A stretch of DNA of 64,000 bases from Paenibacillus tengchongensis. GTDB lineage: Bacteria; Bacillota; Bacilli; Paenibacillales; Paenibacillaceae. Shown here piece by piece: positions 17,818 through 26,515 of this stretch; position 1 is the stretch's first letter, and the number at the start of each line of letters is the position of its first letter. The position numbers were made by a program, and so were the translations under genes. The stretch is taken from contig NZ_WACP01000007.1 in assembly GCF_008973665.1 (NCBI RefSeq), positions 248,001 through 312,000 on the forward strand, given 5' to 3'. The notes under the pieces were generated by a model that saw only the letters and a program-made list of their open reading frames with translations, did not search any database and was not told the DNA's origin.

Positions 17818-17869
17818 CCCCGCAAAGTACCAGGAAACAGCTTCAAAGCAAAAGCTTCACTTTGCGGGG
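17818..17869. repeat. Long inverted repeat beyond the 3' end of ytvI
   Basis: CCCCGCAAAGT (17818-17828) and ACTTTGCGGGG (17859-17869) are perfect complements, with an AGCTT/AAGCT inner stem. It begins 4 bp beyond the ytvI stop. No T run follows on the minus strand, so it may be an mRNA-end hairpin rather than a strong terminator. Confidence 0.6.
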
Positions 17870-17873
17870 GTAT

Positions 17874-18983
17874 TCAGTGCAGCCGGCCGCTGACGACGTA
17901 GCTGAGGAGCGCCCGGAACACCCCGGCCCGGTTGAACGCATCCAGGATCACCAGGACTACCGGGCCCAGGAGGATGCCGAGCATCCCGAACAGCTGCATG
18001 CCGGCGAACACGCCGATCAGCATGGCGAGCGGATCGATACCTACGCTGCTGGCCAGCACCTTGGGCTCCAGCACTTGGCGGGTCACGAGAATCACAGCGT
18101 ACAGTACGAGCAGTCCGGCGGCGAGACCCAGGTCGCCGATCATATACGAGTACAGCGACCAGGGCAGCAGGATAATTCCGACGCCGAGGTAAGGGATCAT
18201 ATCGACCAGCCCGATGGTCAGCCCGATGGCAAAAGCCGAATTGACACGCAGCACCAGCAATCCGGCAATGACAATCACCGCTGTTACCGAGATCAGCACG
18301 AGCTGCGCGCGCAGATAGCCGAACAGCGCCTTGCGCAGATCGCCCCATATCTCCAGCACCGGACGCTGCAGGCGGGCGGGGAGCAGCAGGCTCAGCCTGG
18401 CGTTATGCCGTTCCCAGCCGGTGCTGAGGAAGAAAGCGGCCAGCACAATGACGATCAGAATCGTCCCCAGACTGGGCAGAGCGGAGACCAGATTCAGAAT
18501 CATATTGAAGAAGCCGGTGATCAGCTTGGTGACGGCATGGCCGACGCTTTCTGTCGTGCGGCTGATATTGCTGTCGATGGTGGCGTGATAGTCGGGATTG
18601 TCATAATAGAATTGGTTGATCTGATTGATGATGTTCTGGATACTGGCATTGCGGCTGAAGGAGAGCAGCAGCTCGCGCCACTGGTCGGTATGCAGGTCAA
18701 AGGTCTGCAGCAGGCCAATCAGTTCCTTGACCAGACGGGTGATCAGGGCGGTCAGCACCAGGGCGGTGCCGCCGACGTACAGCAGCAGCGACAAGGATAC
18801 GGCCAGCCAGCCCGGCAGCCGGATGCCCTTCAGCAGCTCCACCAGCGGGCGCATCAAGTAAGCAAGCAGCCAGGCCAGCAGGAGCGGATAGAGAAGCGGC
18901 AGCAGAAAGTATACGGCGAGCACGAAGCCCAGGGCGGCCAGAAGCACCCATAAGCCGCGCAGCACTCTTTTTAGCACAAGCAT
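17874..18983 (-). CDS. ytvI: Sporulation integral membrane protein YtvI (AI-2E transporter family)
   Basis: Two ATGs are possible; the one at 18983 has GGAGG at the right distance, while the one at 18989 abuts it. The 369-residue product has about eight hydrophobic segments: an N-terminal pair (VLLAALGFVLAVYFLLPLL), a soluble middle with DNPDYHATIDSNISR, and a C-terminal block with GLVDMIPYLGVGIILLPW and the family stretch LEPKVLASSVGIDPLAMLIG. This is the AI-2E/UPF0118 fold. YtvI is linked to sporulation in Bacillus and lies just before citZ there as well. The transported substrate is not known. Confidence 0.85.
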   Translation of the reverse strand: MLVLKRVLRGLWVLLAALGFVLAVYFLLPLLYPLLLAWLLAYLMRPLVELLKGIRLPGWLAVSLSLLLYVGGTALVLTALITRLVKELIGLLQTFDLHTDQWRELLLSFSRNASIQNIINQINQFYYDNPDYHATIDSNISRTTESVGHAVTKLITGFFNMILNLVSALPSLGTILIVIVLAAFFLSTGWERHNARLSLLLPARLQRPVLEIWGDLRKALFGYLRAQLVLISVTAVIVIAGLLVLRVNSAFAIGLTIGLVDMIPYLGVGIILLPWSLYSYMIGDLGLAAGLLVLYAVILVTRQVLEPKVLASSVGIDPLAMLIGVFAGMQLFGMLGILLGPVVLVILDAFNRAGVFRALLSYVVSGRLH

Positions 18984-19179
18984 GTCCATCCTCCGGTCCT
19001 CCCCCGAATGATTCCTGCATTGATACTCTATGTATATTCATAGATTGTCCTTAAAAGACTACAGGGAGCGGAAAGCGGAGACCCGCTAAACTGAAAACGC
19101 ATTCATGAAACAGAGAATCGTTCGTTTTTTTCTATCTCCTTGATAAAATCATTTGATGCTTGCTAAAGCTTCCATGTTG

Positions 19180-19208
19180 TTCACATAAACGTCAAAATCC
19201 GTTATGAT
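19180..19208 (+). promoter_or_regulatory. citZ promoter (sigma-A type)
   Basis: TTCACA (19180-19185) and TATGAT (19203-19208) are 17 nt apart; each matches five of six consensus bases. The start point would leave a leader of about 145 nt before citZ. ATAA and TTAT half-sites flank the spacer but not with the spacing known for the Bacillus CcpC operator. The 376-bp gap between ytvI and citZ shows nothing else clear. Confidence 0.7.
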
Positions 19209-19359
19209 TATTAAAGAATCTGCTTTAAATATCGTTGCATTCCCCGCAAATACTGCATCCGCCCACTCTTTCGTGAAGATGTATCCGCAAAATTGTAAAT
19301 GTTTTCATCATGTTAGGAACGGCTTTTTATACCCTTGTTGGCAAAGGAGAGAGATAACT

Positions 19360-20472
19360 ATGACAGCTACAAAAGGATTGGAAGGCATCGTTGCCACGAC
19401 CTCTTCGATCAGCTCCATTGTGGACGGAGTTCTCACTTACCGCGGATATGATATCGACGATCTGGCGGTGAACGCCAGCTTTGAAGAGACCGCCTATTTG
19501 CTGTGGTTCGGCGCTCTGCCCACCGCCAATGAGCTGCAGGCGCTGCAGCGGGATTTGAGCGCGTTCGCCGCGATCCCGGAGCAGGTCATCGCGCAGATGA
19601 AGCTCTTTCCAAAGGAAGCCAACACGATGGCTGCGCTGCGTTCGGCCGTGTCCAGCCTGGCGCTGTACGATGAAGCCGCCGACGATATGAGCCGCGAGGC
19701 CAACGAGATCAAGGCTGTGAAGCTGCAGGCCCAGATTCCGACGATTGTGGCCGCTCTGGCCCGCATCCGCAAGGGTCTGGAACCGGTCGCACCGAAAGAG
19801 GGGCTGACGCTGGCCGAGAATTTCCTGTATATGCTGTGGGGCAAAGAACCGGACATGATTTCGGTTAAAGCGCTCGACTCTGCACTGGTGCTGCATGCCG
19901 ACCATGAGCTGAACGCTTCCACTTTTGCCGGACGCGTTACCGTCGCTACCCTGTCCGATATTTATTCCGGTGTGACCTCAGCCATCGGCGCACTGAAGGG
20001 CCCGCTGCACGGCGGCGCCAACGAGGCCGTGATGCGGATGCTGGAGGAGATCGGCAGCCTGGACGCGGTAGAGCCGTATATCCAGGATAAGCTGGAGCGC
20101 CGCGAGAAAATCATGGGCTTCGGGCACCGGGTATACAAGAATGGCGATCCGCGCGCGAAGCATCTGATGAAGATGTCCCGTGAGCTGGGCCTGATGAAGG
20201 ACGACACTACGCTCTACGACATGTCCGTGAAGATCGAAGAACTGATTACCTCGCAAAAAGGCCTGAAGCCGAACGTCGATTTCTACTCTGCTTCCGTGTA
20301 TACCCAGCTTGGCATTGAACGTGAATTGTTCACGCCGATCTTTGCCATCAGCCGGGTATCGGGCTGGACTGCCCATTTCCTGGAGCAGTATGACAACAAC
20401 CGCATCATCCGTCCGCGTGCCGAATACACCGGTCAAATCGAACAAAAGTATGTTCCGGTGGATGAAAGATAA
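19360..20472 (+). CDS. citZ: Citrate synthase
   Basis: ATG 19360 follows AAAGGAGAGA; a longer in-frame reading upstream lacks family similarity. The 370 residues begin MTATKGLEGIVATTSSISSI and carry the catalytic stretches GPLHGGANEAVMRML and IMGFGHRVYKNGDPRAK, plus FYSASVYTQLGI. The enzyme condenses oxaloacetate with acetyl-CoA to enter the TCA cycle. The order citZ-icd-mdh is as in Bacillus. Confidence 0.95.
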   Translation: MTATKGLEGIVATTSSISSIVDGVLTYRGYDIDDLAVNASFEETAYLLWFGALPTANELQALQRDLSAFAAIPEQVIAQMKLFPKEANTMAALRSAVSSLALYDEAADDMSREANEIKAVKLQAQIPTIVAALARIRKGLEPVAPKEGLTLAENFLYMLWGKEPDMISVKALDSALVLHADHELNASTFAGRVTVATLSDIYSGVTSAIGALKGPLHGGANEAVMRMLEEIGSLDAVEPYIQDKLERREKIMGFGHRVYKNGDPRAKHLMKMSRELGLMKDDTTLYDMSVKIEELITSQKGLKPNVDFYSASVYTQLGIERELFTPIFAISRVSGWTAHFLEQYDNNRIIRPRAEYTGQIEQKYVPVDER

Positions 20473-20528
20473 GCCTGTCTTTGCAGGCGTCTCCTTCCCT
20501 TTAGTAGAATAAGCTATAAATAAACCGT

Positions 20529-20583
20529 CAGCAGCCGCTGCGCTTTCGGGACCGTTCCGGTTACCGCCGGGCGGCGGCTGCTG
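20529..20583 (+). repeat. GC-rich hairpin between citZ and icd
   Basis: CAGCAGCCGCTGC pairs with GCGGCGGCTGCTG (one mismatch) around a loop that itself has short stems. No T run follows, so it is more likely a processing or stability element in a citZ-icd transcript than a terminator. Confidence 0.5.
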
Positions 20584-20612
20584 CAATTACCCCATAGGAG
20601 GAATCCCCAACC

Positions 20613-21908
20613 ATGTTGAAACTGGAGAAATACGCTCTGCCGACAGAAGGCGAACAAATCACAATCGAAGACGGCAAACTGGTGGTTCCCGATCAGCCGA
20701 TCGTTCCGTTTATTGAAGGCGACGGCACAGGGCGCGATATTTGGCGCGCATCGAAGCGCGTGCTGGACGCTGCAGTGGAGAAGGCTTACGGCGGCAAGAA
20801 GCAGATTGCCTGGTACGAAGTGTTTGCCGGCGAGAAGGCCTTCAATACATACGGCGAATGGCTGCCGAATGATACGCTGGAGGCGATCCGTGAGTACATT
20901 GTCGCCATTAAGGGACCGCTGACCACGCCAATCGGCGGCGGTATCCGCTCGCTGAACGTGGCGCTGCGCCAGGAGCTGGACTTGTATGTGTGTCTGCGTC
21001 CCGTACGCCACTTCGACGGTGTGCCTTCGCCGGTGAAGCATCCGGAGCTGGTGGACATGGTCATCTTCCGCGAGAATACCGAGGATATTTATGCCGGTAT
21101 CGAGTACAAGGAAGGCTCCGAGGAAGTCAAGAAAGTGATCGAATTCCTCCAGAAGGAAATGGGCGTGAACAAAATCCGCTTCCCGGAAACCTCCGGCATC
21201 GGCATTAAGCCGGTATCTTCCGAAGGCTCGAAGCGCCTTGTGCGTGCAGCTGTGGAATATGCAGTGAAGCATGGCCGCAAGAGTGTAACGCTGGTACACA
21301 AAGGCAACATCATGAAATTCACTGAAGGCGCGTTTAAGAACTGGGGCTACGAAGTGGCCGAGCAGGAATTCGGCGACAAAGTCTTCACCTGGAACCAGTA
21401 CGATGTTATTAAGGAGCGCGACGGCGAAGCCGCTGCGAATGCTGCCCAGAAGGAAGCGGAAGCAGCCGGCAAGATTATCATCAAGGACGCGATTGCCGAT
21501 ATCGCCCTGCAGCAGGTGCTGACCCGTCCGACTGATTTCGATGTCATTGCCACGCTGAACCTGAACGGCGACTATCTCTCTGACGCCCTGGCTGCACAGA
21601 TTGGCGGCATCGGCATCGCCCCGGGCGCGAACATCAACTATGTCACGGGACATGCGATCTTTGAAGCAACCCACGGCACGGCTCCGAAATATGCCGACAA
21701 GGATGTCGTAAATCCCGGCTCGGTCATTCTCTCCGGCGTCATGATGCTGGAACACCTCGGCTGGCAGGAAGCCGCAGACCTGATCTACAAAGGCATGGAG
21801 ACAGCGATCAACAACAAGACGGTAACCTATGACTTCGCCCGCCAGATGGAAGGCGCAACGGAAGTGAAATGCTCCGGCTTCGCGGACGAAATCATCAAGC
21901 ATATGTAG
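20613..21908 (+). CDS. icd: Isocitrate dehydrogenase (NADP+)
   Basis: ATG 20613 follows AGGAGG. The 431 residues include [12 protein letters not shown], the substrate loop [13 protein letters not shown] with the Ser that is phosphorylated in E. coli Icd, [13 protein letters not shown], and [14 protein letters not shown] whose Lys-Tyr pair marks NADP preference. It oxidises isocitrate to 2-oxoglutarate. The gene follows citZ by 140 bp and precedes mdh by 103 bp. Confidence 0.95.
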   Translation: MLKLEKYALPTEGEQITIEDGKLVVPDQPIVPFIEGDGTGRDIWRASKRVLDAAVEKAYGGKKQIAWYEVFAGEKAFNTYGEWLPNDTLEAIREYIVAIKGPLTTPIGGGIRSLNVALRQELDLYVCLRPVRHFDGVPSPVKHPELVDMVIFRENTEDIYAGIEYKEGSEEVKKVIEFLQKEMGVNKIRFPETSGIGIKPVSSEGSKRLVRAAVEYAVKHGRKSVTLVHKGNIMKFTEGAFKNWGYEVAEQEFGDKVFTWNQYDVIKERDGEAAANAAQKEAEAAGKIIIKDAIADIALQQVLTRPTDFDVIATLNLNGDYLSDALAAQIGGIGIAPGANINYVTGHAIFEATHGTAPKYADKDVVNPGSVILSGVMMLEHLGWQEAADLIYKGMETAINNKTVTYDFARQMEGATEVKCSGFADEIIKHM

Positions 21909-21918
21909 GAGTCAGCAA

Positions 21919-22003
21919 CGCTAACAAAACTAAGCATATGCTTACGAGGCAAGTTTTGTCCGATGCATATTCACAGCAGTAATCCTAACAAAACTTTTAG
22001 GAG
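21919..22003 (+). repeat. Repeated CTAACAAAACT leader element before mdh
   Basis: CTAACAAAACT occurs near 21920-21930 and again near 21985-21995, and AGTTTTGT, its partial complement, lies between them (near 21952-21959). The second copy ends at the AGGAGG of mdh. The layout would let the middle segment pair with either flank, which suggests alternative RNA hairpins or a mobile leader repeat. Confidence 0.5.
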
Positions 22004-22011
22004 GTCAAATC

Positions 22012-22953
22012 GTGGCCATCAAACGTTATAAAATTACAGTGGTAGGCGCCGGGTTCACCGGTGCGACTACGGCGCTGATGCTGGCGCAGAAGGAACTGGG
22101 CGATGTGGTGCTGCTGGACATTCCGCAGCTTGAGAATCCGACCAAGGGCAAGGCACTCGATATGCTGGAGGCCGGACCGGTTCAGAAGTTCGACAGCCAG
22201 ATTACCGGCACGTCCAACTATGAGGATGCGGCCGATTCGGATATCGTCATCATCACTGCAGGCGTTGCCCGTAAGCCGGGCATGAGCCGCGACGATCTGG
22301 TGAACACGAACGCCGGGATCGTCAAGTCGGTCTGCGACAATGTGAAGCAGGTTGCTCCTGAATCGATTGTCATCATTCTAAGCAACCCGGTGGATGCGAT
22401 GACTTATGTGGCTTACAACGCGCTGGGCTTCCCGAAGAACCGCGTCATCGGGCAGTCCGGTGTGCTTGACACCGCCCGCTACTGCACGTTCATCGCGCAG
22501 GAGCTGGGCGTATCCGTGGAGGATGTGCGCGGCTTCGTGCTCGGCGGCCACGGCGACGACATGGTGCCGCTGGTGCGGTACTCCAGCGTCGGCGGCATTC
22601 CGATCGACACGCTGATTCCGGCGGAGCGCATCGAAGAGATCGTGCAGCGCACCCGCGTCGGCGGCGGAGAGATCGTCAGCCTGCTCGGCAACGGCAGCGC
22701 CTACTATGCACCGGCTGCCTCGCTGGTACAGATGACCGAGGCGATCCTGAAGGACAAGAAGCGGATTATTCCGGTAATCGCCTTGCTGGAAGGCGAATAC
22801 GGCTACGACAATCTGTTCATGGGCGTACCTGCGCTGCTGGGCGCAGGCGGCATTGAGAACATTTATGAGCTGGAGCTGACGCCGGACGAGAAGGCGGCTT
22901 TGGATAAGTCGGCTGATTCCGTGCGCAATGTGACCTCGGCAGTAACAGTTTAA
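22012..22953 (+). CDS. mdh: Malate dehydrogenase
   Basis: GTG 22012 follows AGGAGG with 7 nt spacing. The 313 residues begin with the Rossmann motif [15 protein letters not shown], show [11 protein letters not shown] (malate-discriminating Arg loop) and the proton-relay histidine in [15 protein letters not shown]. The protein belongs to the LDH-like MDH type found in Bacillus and interconverts malate and oxaloacetate. A strong terminator follows. Confidence 0.95.
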   Translation: MAIKRYKITVVGAGFTGATTALMLAQKELGDVVLLDIPQLENPTKGKALDMLEAGPVQKFDSQITGTSNYEDAADSDIVIITAGVARKPGMSRDDLVNTNAGIVKSVCDNVKQVAPESIVIILSNPVDAMTYVAYNALGFPKNRVIGQSGVLDTARYCTFIAQELGVSVEDVRGFVLGGHGDDMVPLVRYSSVGGIPIDTLIPAERIEEIVQRTRVGGGEIVSLLGNGSAYYAPAASLVQMTEAILKDKKRIIPVIALLEGEYGYDNLFMGVPALLGAGGIENIYELELTPDEKAALDKSADSVRNVTSAVTV

Positions 22954-22976
22954 CCGGTTTGTATAGTATCACAATT

Positions 22977-23012
22977 GGCCCGCGGTTCTGACAGAACCGC
23001 GGGCCTTTGTTG
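22977..23012 (+). terminator. Strong terminator after mdh
   Basis: GGCCCGCGGTTCTG pairs perfectly with CAGAACCGCGGGCC across a single loop base at 22991; the stem will open to form a working loop. CTTTGTTG follows. Confidence 0.85.
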
Positions 23013-23111
23013 TAAATCGGGAATTGTCAGGCCTCTTCCTTTTCTTCCTATGCCGAAATGGGTATAATAGTATGTAACTTTAATCACTGCAAATATAGGA
23101 GGTTACCTGGT

Positions 23112-23537
23112 ATGTGGAAGGCTACGTTTTTCCTACATATGATCGGCACCCTGGCGCTGGGATTCTATCTGGTGCTGCCCTTTGTGCTGGGCAAGACCCA
23201 GAAGCTGTCTGCTTCCGCTAAAGAGGGCACGCTGAGTTTTATCAGCGGGTTTAACCGGTTCGCCCAATACGGGCTGGTGATCCAGCTGCTGACGGGCGGC
23301 TACATGATGTCGCAAGGCGAATATTCCGTGCCTTGGATGGTCATTGTTGTCGTGCTGATGCTGGCCATGTTTGCGCTTGGCGGCATTATGGGCAAGCCGC
23401 TGCGCCTGGCCGCCGCCGGCATGCGCGAGAACCGCGATGTCTCGGCCGAGACCGGCAAAATCCGCACGCTCAGCCTGCTGCTGCTGGTGGCGCTTGTGCT
23501 GATGATCTTTTTCATGGTGTACAACGAGCTCATCTAA
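23112..23537 (+). CDS. Four-helix membrane protein of unknown function
   Basis: ATG 23112 follows AGGAGG; a TATAAT box lies at 23063-23068. The 141-residue protein has four membrane segments (about 5-25, 48-66, 75-93 and 118-138). The first contains His (FFLHMIGTLALGFYLVLPFV) and a Gly-rich stretch (FAQYGLVIQLLTGGYMM) follows, recalling small b-type-cytochrome-like or CopD-like proteins, but the heme ligand pattern is not clear. I do not recognise a named family. It stands alone, converging on the Nudix gene. Confidence 0.7.
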   Translation: MWKATFFLHMIGTLALGFYLVLPFVLGKTQKLSASAKEGTLSFISGFNRFAQYGLVIQLLTGGYMMSQGEYSVPWMVIVVVLMLAMFALGGIMGKPLRLAAAGMRENRDVSAETGKIRTLSLLLLVALVLMIFFMVYNELI

Positions 23538-23556
23538 AACAACATAAAGAACCTGG

Positions 23557-23596
23557 AATAACCCGCCTCCCAGATCCGGAGCTGCGGGTTATTTGG
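23557..23596. terminator. Shared hairpin between converging genes
   Basis: AATAACCCGC (23557-23566) and GCGGGTTATT (23584-23593) pair perfectly around 17 nt. It lies between the membrane protein (plus strand) and the Nudix gene (minus strand) and may end transcription from both sides, although the T runs are short. Confidence 0.6.
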
Positions 23597-23639
23597 GCAT
23601 TAGCCGTTTCAGCCGCACCAGCTATATCAGCCGCACCCG

Positions 23640-24065
23640 CTACACCAGTTCTGGCAGCTCCCATACCCCGCTGCGCGTGAAGTCTTCCAGAATGCCGGCC
23701 GGCAGCAGCTCCTGCAGCTCATTCCTGGTGCACCACAGATATTGGCTGTGCTCTTCCGACAGTTGTACCTTATCCCCGCCGGAACGGCACAGATAGGTAA
23801 GCAGCACCAGCTGCCTTGCCTGATCGGTTAAGAACGAGGTGGCGTAGAGCAGATCGCCCACAGCTACCGTAAGACCGGTCTCCTCCTTGATTTCTCTGGC
23901 CAGCGCATCCTCCAGACCTTCGCCGAATTCGATTTTGCCGCCGGCGCATTCCCAGGTGCCTGCTCCTACAGCATCGGCCTGAGTACGCTGCACGAGCAAT
24001 ACTCTCCCCTGGTTCAGGATCACGCCTTTGACGGCGACGATGATGGACCGTGAGTTTTTTGCCAT
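23640..24065 (-). CDS. Nudix (MutT-like) hydrolase
   Basis: I chose ATG 24065 (MAKNSRSIIVAVKGVIL), which follows GAGAGGAAG. The 141-residue product contains a full Nudix box in GGKIEFGEGLEDALAREIKE-ETG, with the metal-binding Glu residues in place. Such enzymes cleave nucleoside diphosphates linked to another group, often oxidised dNTPs or dinucleotides; the substrate here is open. It is divergent from the SDR gene. Confidence 0.85.
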   Translation of the reverse strand: MAKNSRSIIVAVKGVILNQGRVLLVQRTQADAVGAGTWECAGGKIEFGEGLEDALAREIKEETGLTVAVGDLLYATSFLTDQARQLVLLTYLCRSGGDKVQLSEEHSQYLWCTRNELQELLPAGILEDFTRSGVWELPELV

Positions 24066-24310
24066 GAAGTCAACTTCCTCTCCAAGTAACTGCGTACTTT
24101 CGCACAGAACCTGCATAGTACCTAATTTAGTATATATCCGGCATCCGGCAAAAACGACAAGATTATCGTTTGACAAGCCTCAAGGTGTGGTAAGTAAGAT
24201 AACGTAATCACTTATCCACTCTTGATGCAGTACGAATAAAGCATGTCCCATAAGCCATCCTAACCGAGTGAGATTGCAAAGTATGCACACAGCGAAAGGA
24301 GACTATGAAC

Positions 24311-25180
24311 ATGTCAGACAACAAGCAAACGCAAAAAACTCTGCCTCCTCAGGAGCAGGACCGCCAGCCCGGGCTTGAGAGCGAAATGCACCCGCTGCCG
24401 GAATTTGAATCGGCGGAATATAAGGCCGCAGGCAAGCTGCTCGGCAAAGTCGCGCTGATTACAGGCGGAGACAGCGGAATCGGACGGGCGGTAGCCGTCT
24501 ATTATGCCAAGGAGGGCGCCGATGTCGTCATCTCCTATCTGGATGAACATTCCGATGCGGAAGAGACCAAACGCCAGGTGGAGCAGGAAGGCCGCAAATG
24601 TATTCTGGTGGCCGGTGATATCGGCGTAGAAGCTTTTTGCCAGGACCTGATTAATAAGACCGTGGAAGGCCTCGGTAAGCTGGACATTCTGGTCAACAAT
24701 GCGGCAGAGCAGCATCCTCAGAAGAGCCTGGAGGATATCAGCTCGGAGCAGCTGGAGCGGACGTTCCGGACGAATATTTTCTCCATGTTCTATCTGACCA
24801 AGGCCGCCCTGCCTCACCTGAAAAAAGGAGCTGCCATCATCAACACGACCTCGGTCACCGCATACCGCGGGCAGCCGGAGCTGCTGGACTATTCGTCCAC
24901 CAAGGGCGCGATTCTCAGCTTTACCCGCTCGCTGGCCCTGAATCTGGCGGAAAAAGGCATCCGTGTCAACGCCGTGGCCCCGGGCCCGATCTGGACACCG
25001 CTGATTCCATCGACCTTCGATGCCAAGAAGGTCAGCGAATTCGGCGCAACCCAGCCGATGAAGCGTCCGGGCCAGCCGGAGGAGCTCGCTCCTGCTTACG
25101 TCTACCTGGCTTCCACCGATTCGTCCTATGTCAGCGGCCAGGTCATCCACGTCAACGGCGGCGAGATTATCAACGGCTGA
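24311..25180 (+). CDS. Short-chain dehydrogenase/reductase (YhdF/YhxC-like)
   Basis: ATG 24311 is best placed relative to AAAGGAG; ATG 24305 is the alternative. The 289-residue protein has a polar N-terminal extension (about 38 residues, rich in Gln and Pro), then the SDR cofactor motif TGGDSGIGRAVA, NNAAEQHP, and the catalytic Ser-Tyr-Lys set (TTSVTAYRG..., DYSSTKGAI). The extension and the DSGIGRA form mark the group of stress-related SDRs common in Bacillus. The substrate is unknown. A terminator follows directly. Confidence 0.85.
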   Translation: MSDNKQTQKTLPPQEQDRQPGLESEMHPLPEFESAEYKAAGKLLGKVALITGGDSGIGRAVAVYYAKEGADVVISYLDEHSDAEETKRQVEQEGRKCILVAGDIGVEAFCQDLINKTVEGLGKLDILVNNAAEQHPQKSLEDISSEQLERTFRTNIFSMFYLTKAALPHLKKGAAIINTTSVTAYRGQPELLDYSSTKGAILSFTRSLALNLAEKGIRVNAVAPGPIWTPLIPSTFDAKKVSEFGATQPMKRPGQPEELAPAYVYLASTDSSYVSGQVIHVNGGEIING

Positions 25181-25207
25181 TACTGCTCGTATAAATACAG
25201 GTTTGCT

Positions 25208-25237
25208 AAAGCCTTATCCGGAGGGATAGGGCTTTTT
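25208..25237 (+). terminator. Terminator after the SDR gene
   Basis: AAAGCCTTATCC (25208-25219) pairs with GGATAGGGCTTT across a four-base loop, then TTTT. Confidence 0.85.
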
Positions 25238-25497
25238 GCTGCTCTGGGGTAGGCCGGGAATACGGAGAGCTGTGAGTAGCGGAAGGCAGCCGAAAGTGGG
25301 ATGTAGAATCGTTGTTTGGAGTAAACGGCATTGCCAAGCAACAATGTTTGAGTGGAGTGTGTAAACCGCAGGGTGCCTAAGACTTCATTTATTAAGTCTT
25401 GGACCGCCGCTGCAAAACGTTCCATCACGCTGATAATGCTCATCACATGCCGGTAACACTCATCCAAACTTACTAAAGCCAGCATTCTCTTACGCTG

Positions 25498-25638
25498 CTA
25501 TTCTGCTAAATAGCGTCTCCTCGGTCTGTAAGCTGCCGCGGAATCAGGAATCTGTTTCGATAACTGCTTAACAAGCGTGCTTTTCCCAACACCGGATGAT
25601 AAACCGCAAATCGCAAATACCTTACAGTTTTTATTCAT
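25498..25638 (-). pseudogene. Fragment of a P-loop NTPase (46 codons)
   Basis: From ATG 25638 the minus strand reads MNKNCKVFAICGLSSGVGK and continues STLVKQL..., a textbook Walker A motif (GLSSGVGKST) in the usual first-strand position, but a TAG stop at 25498-25500 ends it after 46 residues. Real nucleotide kinases or uridine-kinase-like proteins need 150 or more. No ribosome site of quality is seen. I read it as a decayed gene. The rest of the 620-bp gap (25181-25800) shows only the SDR terminator and no other supported gene. Confidence 0.45.
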
Positions 25639-25800
25639 TGGAAGTAGCCTGTCCGTTAGCTCCAATGAAGCATCGGCAGTCCAGAACTTTATTTTCTTTT
25701 GACACTGGGAACGACGTCAGAGGTGCCAAGCATGCCTACAGCCCGGGGCGTACTCCCTGGCTGTCCGCCCCGCAGGCCTAGCCTGGCTGCTGCGGGGCCG

Positions 25801-26412
25801 CTACTCCCCGCTGCCGGCCGACAGCTCGTCCAGCGACAGCTCAAAGCCCGGCGCCAGGTGGACGAGGAAATAGTCCACCTCGGGCAGAGCCAGCTCGCGC
25901 AGCTTGGCACCGGTCTGCGTCTTGGCGGCGGCGAACTCGCGGTTGCCTGCGGCGACCTCCCAGACGCATTTGAGATAGGCGTCCAGGCTGTCGGCCGCCT
26001 TGACGTACAGGAGCAGTCCGGCATCCCTGGAGCCGGGCGGACTGTCCTGCGGCTGCAGGAGCGGCGCGTAGACGGCGCGCAGCTCCGGCGGGACCATCGC
26101 CGCCAGGCGTTCGGCGGCGATCCGCTCCATGTCGCGGAAGCTGGCAAGGAGCCGCGGGTTGTTGTGCTTTACCGGCGTGGCGATGTCGCCGGTGAATACC
26201 TCGGTGGCGTCGTGGAACAGCGCCATCGTGGCTGCCCGGTCGGCGTTCAGCGAGCGGGCGAAGTGGACGTTGCCGATCGTGCAGAGCATATGGGCCAGCA
26301 GAGCGACCTGGAACGAATGCTGCGCCACGTTCTCCGGGGTGGTGCTGCGCATCAGGCTCCAGCGCTGAATGTACTGCAGGCGGTACAGATAAGCGGAGAA
26401 ATGGTAGTTCAA
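25801..26412 (-). CDS. yfbR: 5'-deoxynucleotidase, YfbR-like HD-domain protein
   Basis: The TTG start at 26412 follows AAGGGG at a rather long distance. The 203 residues resemble E. coli YfbR throughout: RWSLMRSTTPENVAQHSFQV with the first metal-binding His, LFHDATEVFTGDIATPVK with the HD pair and the Glu/Asp that set specificity, and AADSLDAYLKCVWEVAAGN. YfbR removes phosphate from 5'-deoxynucleoside monophosphates, a step in dNTP turnover. The gene is divergent from fumarase with 103 bp between the starts. Confidence 0.85.
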   Translation of the reverse strand: MNYHFSAYLYRLQYIQRWSLMRSTTPENVAQHSFQVALLAHMLCTIGNVHFARSLNADRAATMALFHDATEVFTGDIATPVKHNNPRLLASFRDMERIAAERLAAMVPPELRAVYAPLLQPQDSPPGSRDAGLLLYVKAADSLDAYLKCVWEVAAGNREFAAAKTQTGAKLRELALPEVDYFLVHLAPGFELSLDELSAGSGE

Positions 26413-26515
26413 TTTTTAAGTAACCCCTTTCATACGCGCTTTAATATGATATTATAATAACTAATTGTAACAGAGTTTAAGCAACCTTGACGGACCAGAG
26501 AGGAGCTTGATAGCG

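Noticed and set aside
17811..18953. 380-codon plus-strand frame opposite ytvI
   Set aside because: It is extremely rich in Gln, His and Asp, the expected complement of a Leu-rich membrane protein gene.
19185..19205. CcpC operator before citZ
   Set aside because: ATAA and TTAT are present but 13-14 bp apart, not the 7-bp gap of the Bacillus site.
20514..21902. 462-codon minus-strand frame covering icd
   Set aside because: Antisense shadow; no start site and no recognisable fold.
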